Below, piece by piece: positions 59,303 to 64,000 of a stretch of DNA of 64,000 nucleotides. This stretch comes from Burkholderiaceae bacterium (GTDB lineage Bacteria > Pseudomonadota > Gammaproteobacteria > Burkholderiales > Burkholderiaceae_D): contig JAFANH010000071.1 of the NCBI GenBank assembly GCA_019232795.1, forward strand, positions 62,001-126,000, read 5' to 3'. The notes beneath the pieces were generated by a model. It saw nothing but the letters and a program-made list of their open reading frames with translations, did no database searches and was not told where the DNA came from. The position numbers were made by a program, and so were the translations under genes. Numbering within the stretch: the first letter of the stretch is position 1; each line of letters starts with the position of its first letter.

Positions 59303-60409
59303 ATGGACGACAAAAAGAATCCCGCAAACTCTGAAAAAGCACGCGCATTGGCGGCAGCGCTGGCTCAAATCGAAAAGCAGTTCGGCAAGGGCTCGGTCAT
59401 GCGCATGGAAGATGGCGCCGTGGCTGAAGAGGTGCAGGTGGTGTCCACCGGCTCCCTGGGTCTGGATATCGCGCTGGGTGTCGGCGGTTTGCCGCGCGGC
59501 CGCGTGGTGGAAATTTACGGTCCGGAATCTTCGGGTAAGACCACGTTGACCCTGCAAGCCATCGCTGAAATGCAAAAGCTGGGCGGGACTTGCGCGTTTA
59601 TCGATGCCGAGCATGCACTCGACGTTGTGTATGCACAAAAACTCGGCGTCAATTTGGGCGACCTGCTGATTTCCCAACCCGATACCGGCGAGCAGGCCCT
59701 GGAAATTACCGATGCGCTGGTGCGTTCCGGCGGTGTCGACCTGATCGTGATTGACTCGGTTGCAGCCTTGACGCCGCGCGCTGAAATCGAAGGTGACATG
59801 GGTGATTCGCTGCCGGGTTTGCAAGCGCGCCTGATGTCGCAAGCGCTGCGGAAATTGACCGGTTCGATCAACCGCACCAATACCCTGGTGATCTTCATCA
59901 ACCAGATTCGCATGAAGATCGGTGTCATGTTCGGCAATCCTGAAACCACCACGGGCGGCAATGCCTTGAAGTTTTACGCTTCGGTTCGCCTGGATATCCG
60001 CCGTACGGGATCGATCAAGGCCGGCGACGAAGTGATCGGCAGCGAAACCAAGGTCAAGGTGGTCAAGAACAAGGTGGCGCCCCCGTTCAAGGAAGCGCAT
60101 TTCGACATCCTGTATGGAGAAGGCACTTCGCGCGAAGGCGAGATTCTCGATCTGGGATCCGAAGTCAAGGTGGTCGAGAAATCGGGCGCCTGGTACAGCT
60201 ATAACGGCGAGCGCATCGGTCAAGGCAAGGACAACGCGCGCAATTATCTGAAGGAAAACCCGGAACTGGCGCGCGAAATCGAAAACAAGGTGCGTGTGGC
60301 GCTGGGCGTTCCCGAATTGGCTGCGCTTGCTGCCGAACCCGCAGCGAAGAAGGCCGGCAAGGAAGCCAAAGAATCGAAGGAAGCGAAAGAAGCCAAGGAA
60401 GTGGTGTAA
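59303..60409 (+). CDS. recA: Recombinase RecA
   Basis: A 368-residue ATPase that forms filaments on single-stranded DNA, drives strand exchange and triggers LexA self-cleavage. Walker A is [10 protein letters not shown] (about 73-82), the [16 protein letters not shown] and [15 protein letters not shown] segments follow, Walker B is [23 protein letters not shown], loop 2 carries [35 protein letters not shown]. The C-terminus is a Lys/Glu/Ala-rich tail ([20 protein letters not shown]) unlike E. coli's acidic tail. An SOS box lies upstream and recX downstream. Confidence 0.98.
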   Translation: MDDKKNPANSEKARALAAALAQIEKQFGKGSVMRMEDGAVAEEVQVVSTGSLGLDIALGVGGLPRGRVVEIYGPESSGKTTLTLQAIAEMQKLGGTCAFIDAEHALDVVYAQKLGVNLGDLLISQPDTGEQALEITDALVRSGGVDLIVIDSVAALTPRAEIEGDMGDSLPGLQARLMSQALRKLTGSINRTNTLVIFINQIRMKIGVMFGNPETTTGGNALKFYASVRLDIRRTGSIKAGDEVIGSETKVKVVKNKVAPPFKEAHFDILYGEGTSREGEILDLGSEVKVVEKSGAWYSYNGERIGQGKDNARNYLKENPELAREIENKVRVALGVPELAALAAEPAAKKAGKEAKESKEAKEAKEVV

Positions 60410-60435
60410 GCCGTACAAGGCGCCACACGCCAGCA

Positions 60436-60452
60436 CACGGCGGCACACCGTG
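60436..60452 (+). other. Small hairpin in the recA-recX gap
   Basis: CACGG (60436-60440) and CCGTG (60448-60452) with a 7-base loop, followed by a 10-bp palindrome ATCACGTGAT (60456-60465). There is no T-run. It could reduce recX read-through, as a hairpin does in E. coli, but the signal is weak. Confidence 0.35.
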
Positions 60453-60504
60453 CAGATCACGTGATGGGCCGACTCCCGCGCCTTTGGGACCATAGGACTA
60501 CACC

Positions 60505-60960
60505 ATGGCAAAGATGCAATTGAGCCTGAAGGCGCGGGCTCTTCGGTATTTGTCGGCGCGCGAACATAGTCGCCTGGAGTTGGGCCGCAAGCTGGCGGCT
60601 TATGCACAAGAGGGCGACGACGTCGAAGCCTTGCTCGACCAGTTGCAGGCGGCTGCCCTGTTGTCGCAGGAGCGTTTCTGCGAGACGCTGGTGCGGCGCC
60701 GTGCCGCGCGGTTTGGCAACAGCCGTATCTTGATGGAGTTGCAAAGTCACGGCATCACCGGGCAGGTGATTGCGGAAGTAAGGCAGGAGCTGACGGCGGA
60801 CGAAGCGGCGCGCGCCAGTGCGGTGTTAGCCCGGAAATACGGCGTTCCGCCAGCCGACGCCGGGCAGCGAGCGAAATATATGCGTTTCCTGCAGCAGCGC
60901 GGTTTTTCTCATGCGGCCATACAGGCGGCAATCAAAGCGCTGGAACACCATTTAAATTAG
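60505..60960 (+). CDS. recX: Recombination regulatory protein RecX
   Basis: A 151-residue all-helical protein that binds RecA filaments and limits their growth. Its three tandem three-helix repeats are recognisable: [67 protein letters not shown], and ARKYG...[25 protein letters not shown]. The length is as expected (E. coli 166). It is encoded 95 bases after recA on the same strand and is probably expressed at low level by read-through from the recA promoter. Confidence 0.93.
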   Translation: MAKMQLSLKARALRYLSAREHSRLELGRKLAAYAQEGDDVEALLDQLQAAALLSQERFCETLVRRRAARFGNSRILMELQSHGITGQVIAEVRQELTADEAARASAVLARKYGVPPADAGQRAKYMRFLQQRGFSHAAIQAAIKALEHHLN

Positions 60961-61271
60961 CCCAGACTCAAAAGCATGGCCGGCCAGCTGCGGCTGCCGA
61001 TGTTGAGCCGGTGGGCAAACATTGCCTAATTGTCATTGCTGATCGCCGCAGCTCATGTCGTTGCAACCCCTCACGCCCGTCATGCATCAGCCAAATGCTT
61101 TGGAGCCGACCGGATAGTCGAATTGGCCTGACCAAAATCGGCTTGCCAAGCGTAGCTGTGCTACACTTCCACAGTTTTTGCAGCGCCGCAAGAGCGGCTG
61201 CCGTCATAGAAGCTATGGCGGCGACGCGCAAATGCGGCAGTATTTTTGATCGCCTCGCCGGCATCATCCTT
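60961..61271. other. 311-base gap between recX and the DUF2889 gene
   Basis: No gene or repeat that I can support. A TACACT at 61162-61167 might be the -10 of the downstream gene, without a matching -35. The plus-strand frame is open here but has no coding-like content or ribosome site. Confidence 0.4.
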
Positions 61272-61838
61272 ATGCCCTTGCCTTTACCGACATCCCGCCG
61301 CGCCCTGAAGCACACGCGGACCATCCAGGTCGAAGCGTTCGCGCGCGACGACGGTTTATGGGACCTCGAAGCACGCATCACCGACACCAAGACCAGCCCC
61401 ATCGCGCTGGAAGCAGGCATGTTGCCGGCCGGCGCTGCGCTGCATGACTTGTCCATACGCGTGACCATCAACCGGAAATTCGACATTCTCGACGTCGCGG
61501 CCTCGTCAGACGCGGTGCCTTATCGCGGCCACTGCGATACCATCGGCCCGGCATATGACCAGTTGGTCGGCCTTAACCTGGTCAAGGGGTTCCGCTTTGC
61601 ACTGCTGGGACGCATGGGCGGAACCGCGGGTTGCACGCACTTGAGCGAATTGGCCACCGTATTGCCGACCGCTGCCATTCAGGCCTTTGCCGGTGAAGAA
61701 TTCGATCCGCATACCGACCAGGGAAAGAAGCCTTTCCAGCTCGACGGTTGCCATGCCTTGCGCACCGACGGTCCGGTGGTCGCGAAATACTATCCGCGTT
61801 GGGCGATCGAAGGGTTGCCTGCGCCCGAGCCTGTCTGA
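61272..61838 (+). CDS. DUF2889-domain protein
   Basis: A 188-residue cytoplasmic protein of unknown function. The DUF2889 pattern begins right at the N-terminus: SRRALKHTRTIQVEAFARDDGLWDLEARITDTK, then LHDLSIRVTINRKFDILDVAASSDAVPYRGHC, and a C-terminal GGTAGCTHLSELATVLPTAAIQAFAG with a DGCHALRTDGPVVAKYYPRWAIEG end. Conserved Cys/His residues (GHC, GCTH, GCHAL) suggest a possible metal site, which is my inference. ATG 61272 is chosen because upstream sequence is non-coding in character. The position between recX and sucC is recurrent in relatives, but no functional link is known. Confidence 0.82.
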   Translation: MPLPLPTSRRALKHTRTIQVEAFARDDGLWDLEARITDTKTSPIALEAGMLPAGAALHDLSIRVTINRKFDILDVAASSDAVPYRGHCDTIGPAYDQLVGLNLVKGFRFALLGRMGGTAGCTHLSELATVLPTAAIQAFAGEEFDPHTDQGKKPFQLDGCHALRTDGPVVAKYYPRWAIEGLPAPEPV

Positions 61839-61895
61839 TTTATCCAATAACCATTTCCACTACTTTTCGCATTAAGCGTTTGAAGGGACGTTCGC

Positions 61896-63062
61896 ATGAA
61901 AATCCATGAGTATCAGGCTAAAGAAATCCTCCGCAAGTTTGGAGTCACGGTGCCGCGCGGCATCCCCTGCGTGTCTGTCGACGAAGCGCTGAAGGCTGCG
62001 GAAACGCTGGGCGGCCCGGTGTGGGTCGTCAAGGCGCAGATCCATGCAGGCGGCCGCGGCAAGGGCGGTGGCGTGAAAGTGGCGAAGTCGCTCGACCAGG
62101 TGAAAGAGTACGCGACCAATATCCTCGGCATGCAGTTGATCACCCACCAGACCGGTCCGGAAGGCCAGAAGGTTCGCCGTCTGCTGATAGAGGAAGGCGC
62201 CGACATCAAGAAAGAACTGTACGTCAGCATGGTGACCGACCGTGTCAGCCAGCGCGTGGTGCTGATGGCATCGAGCGAGGGCGGCATGGACATCGAGGAA
62301 GTCGCGGCCAAGCATCCCGAGCTGATTCATCAAGTCGCGATCGATCCCTCGGTCGGCTTGACCGATGCCGATGCCGACGCGATCGCCGCCAAGATCGGCG
62401 TGCCGGCCGCGTCGATCGCCGATGCGCGCGCCCAGCTGCAAGGCCTCTACAAGGCTTACTGGGAGACCGACGCTTCGCTGGCCGAAATCAATCCGCTGAT
62501 CCTGACCGGCAGCGGCAAGGTGATCGCGCTCGACGCCAAGTTCAACTTCGACTCCAACGCCTTGTTCCGTCACCCAGAGATCGTTGCCTATCGCGATCTC
62601 GACGAAGAAGATCCGGCCGAAATCGAAGCCTCGAAATTCGACCTCGCCTATATTTCGCTCGACGGCAACATCGGCTGCCTGGTCAATGGCGCCGGCCTGG
62701 CCATGGCGACCATGGATACCATCAAGCTGTTCGGCGGCGAACCGGCCAACTTCCTCGACGTCGGCGGTGGCGCCACGGCCGAGAAAGTGACTGAAGCCTT
62801 CAAGATCATGCTGAAGAACCCCGGCCTGAAAGCAATTCTGGTCAATATCTTCGGCGGCATCATGAAATGCGACGTGATCGCCGAAGGCGTGATCACCGCT
62901 TCGCGCGCCGTGTCCCTGAACGTGCCGCTGGTGGTGCGCATGAAAGGCACCAACGAAGACTTGGGCAAGAAGATGCTGGCCGAATCGGGTCTGCCGATCA
63001 TCGCTGCCGACACCATGGAAGAAGCCGCGCAAAAGGTTGTTGCCGCGGCCAACGGAAAATAA
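61896..63062 (+). CDS. sucC: Succinyl-CoA ligase [ADP-forming], beta subunit
   Basis: A 388-residue ATP-grasp subunit of the TCA-cycle enzyme that makes succinate and ATP from succinyl-CoA. The N-terminus [22 protein letters not shown], the nucleotide-binding [22 protein letters not shown], the metal region [35 protein letters not shown] and the [34 protein letters not shown] segment are all standard. The length equals E. coli SucC (388). GAAGGGA lies upstream of ATG 61896. It is 17 bases before sucD. The sdh and suc genes for other steps are not adjacent. Confidence 0.98.
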   Translation: MKIHEYQAKEILRKFGVTVPRGIPCVSVDEALKAAETLGGPVWVVKAQIHAGGRGKGGGVKVAKSLDQVKEYATNILGMQLITHQTGPEGQKVRRLLIEEGADIKKELYVSMVTDRVSQRVVLMASSEGGMDIEEVAAKHPELIHQVAIDPSVGLTDADADAIAAKIGVPAASIADARAQLQGLYKAYWETDASLAEINPLILTGSGKVIALDAKFNFDSNALFRHPEIVAYRDLDEEDPAEIEASKFDLAYISLDGNIGCLVNGAGLAMATMDTIKLFGGEPANFLDVGGGATAEKVTEAFKIMLKNPGLKAILVNIFGGIMKCDVIAEGVITASRAVSLNVPLVVRMKGTNEDLGKKMLAESGLPIIAADTMEEAAQKVVAAANGK

Positions 63063-63079
63063 TTGCACAAGGAATAAAC

Positions 63080-63961
63080 ATGTCGATTCTGATCAACAAA
63101 GACACCAAAGTCGTTACCCAAGGCATTACCGGCAAGACCGGCCAGTTCCACACGCGCATGTGCCGCGATTACGCCAACGGCAAGAATTGCTTCGTGGCCG
63201 GCGTCAATCCGAAGAAGGCCGGTGAAGACTTCGAAGGCATCCCGATTTTCGCCAACGTTGCCGAAGCCAAGGCCAAGACCGGCGCAAATGTCTCGGTAAT
63301 CTACGTGCCGCCGGCCGGCGCCGCTGCCGCCATCTGGGAAGCAGTGGAAGCCGAGCTTGATCTGGCCATCTGCATTACCGAAGGCATCCCGGTACGCGAC
63401 ATGATGGAAGTCAAGGACCGCATGGCCAAGGCCGGCAGCAAGACCTTGCTGCTCGGACCGAACTGCCCCGGTTTGATCACGCCGGACGAAATCAAGATCG
63501 GCATCATGCCGGGCCACATCCACAAGAAAGGCCGCATCGGCGTGGTGTCGCGTTCCGGCACGCTGACCTATGAGGCAGTGGGGCAGTTGACGGCGCTGGG
63601 CCTGGGCCAATCGTCGGCAGTCGGCATCGGCGGCGACCCGATCAACGGCTTGAAGCACATCGACATCATGAAGGCCTTCAACGACGATCCCGACACCGAT
63701 GCCGTCATCATGATCGGTGAAATCGGCGGCCCGGACGAAGCCAATGCCGCCTACTGGATCAAGGACAACATGAAGAAGCCGGTGGTCGGCTTCATCGCCG
63801 GCGTCACCGCGCCTCCGGGCAAGCGCATGGGCCATGCCGGCGCGTTGATCTCGGGCGGCGCCGACACGGCGCAGGCCAAACTCGAAATCATGGAAGCCTG
63901 CGGCATCAAAGTGACGAAGAACCCGTCTGAGATGGGCCGTTTGCTGAAGTCGATTCTGTAA
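63080..63961 (+). CDS. sucD: Succinyl-CoA ligase [ADP-forming], alpha subunit
   Basis: A 293-residue subunit that binds CoA and carries the phosphohistidine. It starts MSILINKDTKVVTQGITGKTGQFHTRMCRDY; the CoA-binding fold and VSVIYVPPAGAAAAIWEAVEAELDLAICITEGIPV follow, then LLGPNCPGLITPDEIKIGIMPGHIHKKGRIGVVSRSGTLTYEA. The phosphorylated His is in KRMGHAGALISGG near residue 248. The length matches E. coli SucD (289). ATG 63080 has AAGGAAT a few bases upstream and follows sucC by 17 bases. The last 39 bases of the window hold no further gene start. Confidence 0.98.
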   Translation: MSILINKDTKVVTQGITGKTGQFHTRMCRDYANGKNCFVAGVNPKKAGEDFEGIPIFANVAEAKAKTGANVSVIYVPPAGAAAAIWEAVEAELDLAICITEGIPVRDMMEVKDRMAKAGSKTLLLGPNCPGLITPDEIKIGIMPGHIHKKGRIGVVSRSGTLTYEAVGQLTALGLGQSSAVGIGGDPINGLKHIDIMKAFNDDPDTDAVIMIGEIGGPDEANAAYWIKDNMKKPVVGFIAGVTAPPGKRMGHAGALISGGADTAQAKLEIMEACGIKVTKNPSEMGRLLKSIL

Positions 63962-64000
63962 GTTCTGCAAGTCTGGTGCGGTTTGCACGGTGGCGTCCGC

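Overview
This 64 kb window looks like a chromosomal segment of a Burkholderiales betaproteobacterium, most likely Oxalobacteraceae (Herminiimonas-, Collimonas- or Janthinobacterium-like). That placement is inferred from gene content, gene order and GC-rich coding sequence; no database comparison was possible. Nearly all of it is dense housekeeping sequence. I found no prophage, insertion sequence, CRISPR array or plasmid function.

Layout. 0-6.6 kb (+): envelope polysaccharide and lipopolysaccharide genes: a GT2 glycosyltransferase cut by the window edge, a WecA/TagO-like sugar-phosphate transferase, an AlgC-type phosphomannomutase, heptosyltransferase waaC, a Kdo 3-hydroxylase (KdoO family) and Kdo transferase waaA. 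6.6-10 kb (-): tolC, a rhodanese, a Pcm-like methyltransferase and a TetR regulator. 10-15 kb: uppP and recQ (+), trmB and tRNA-Gly(CCC) (-), a metallophosphatase (+) and a small exported protein (-). 15.4-27.6 kb is the accessory part: a 684-residue Gly-rich lipoprotein, gabD, then three adjacent paralogous genes for lipoproteins of about 910 residues. Each of the three carries a lipobox, two DUF4214 units and twelve NHL-type beta-propeller repeats. 27.8-35.8 kb (-): an RNA methyltransferase, an HCCA-isomerase-like protein, hemJ, proA, holA, lptE and leuS. 35.8-36.4 kb is non-coding and holds an inverted pair of diverged repeats. 36.4-39.2 kb (-): a barstar-like protein, exbD, exbB, dapB and bamE, divergent from fur. 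39.7-44.6 kb: hrcA (-), then nadK, recN and hemH (+). 44.6-49 kb: a 36-residue membrane peptide (-), then the chaperone cluster grpE-dnaK-dnaJ with two sigma-32-type promoters and two strong terminators. 49-50.5 kb: a chalcone-isomerase-fold protein and a beta carbonic anhydrase. 50.5-56.4 kb (-): a tightly packed run panB, deoxynucleoside kinase, folK, pcnB, HAD phosphatase, hda and an AI-2E family permease, divergent from purM. 57.6-58.0 kb: remains of a small exported-protein gene. 58.3-64 kb: a metallophosphoesterase (-), recA with a LexA box, recX, a DUF2889 protein, sucC and sucD.

Functionally, the left end builds and modifies the LPS core. leuS-lptE-holA-proA and dapB-bamE are typical betaproteobacterial mixtures of envelope assembly, replication and amino-acid genes. 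The chaperone cluster appears to be under heat-shock sigma factor control, and recA-recX under LexA control. The least understood part is the 15-28 kb lipoprotein island, above all the NHL/DUF4214 triplet. Other items worth attention are the 36 kb repeat pair, the 36-residue membrane peptide, the decayed gene at 57.6-58.0 kb, and two genes whose -10 elements suggest leaderless mRNAs.
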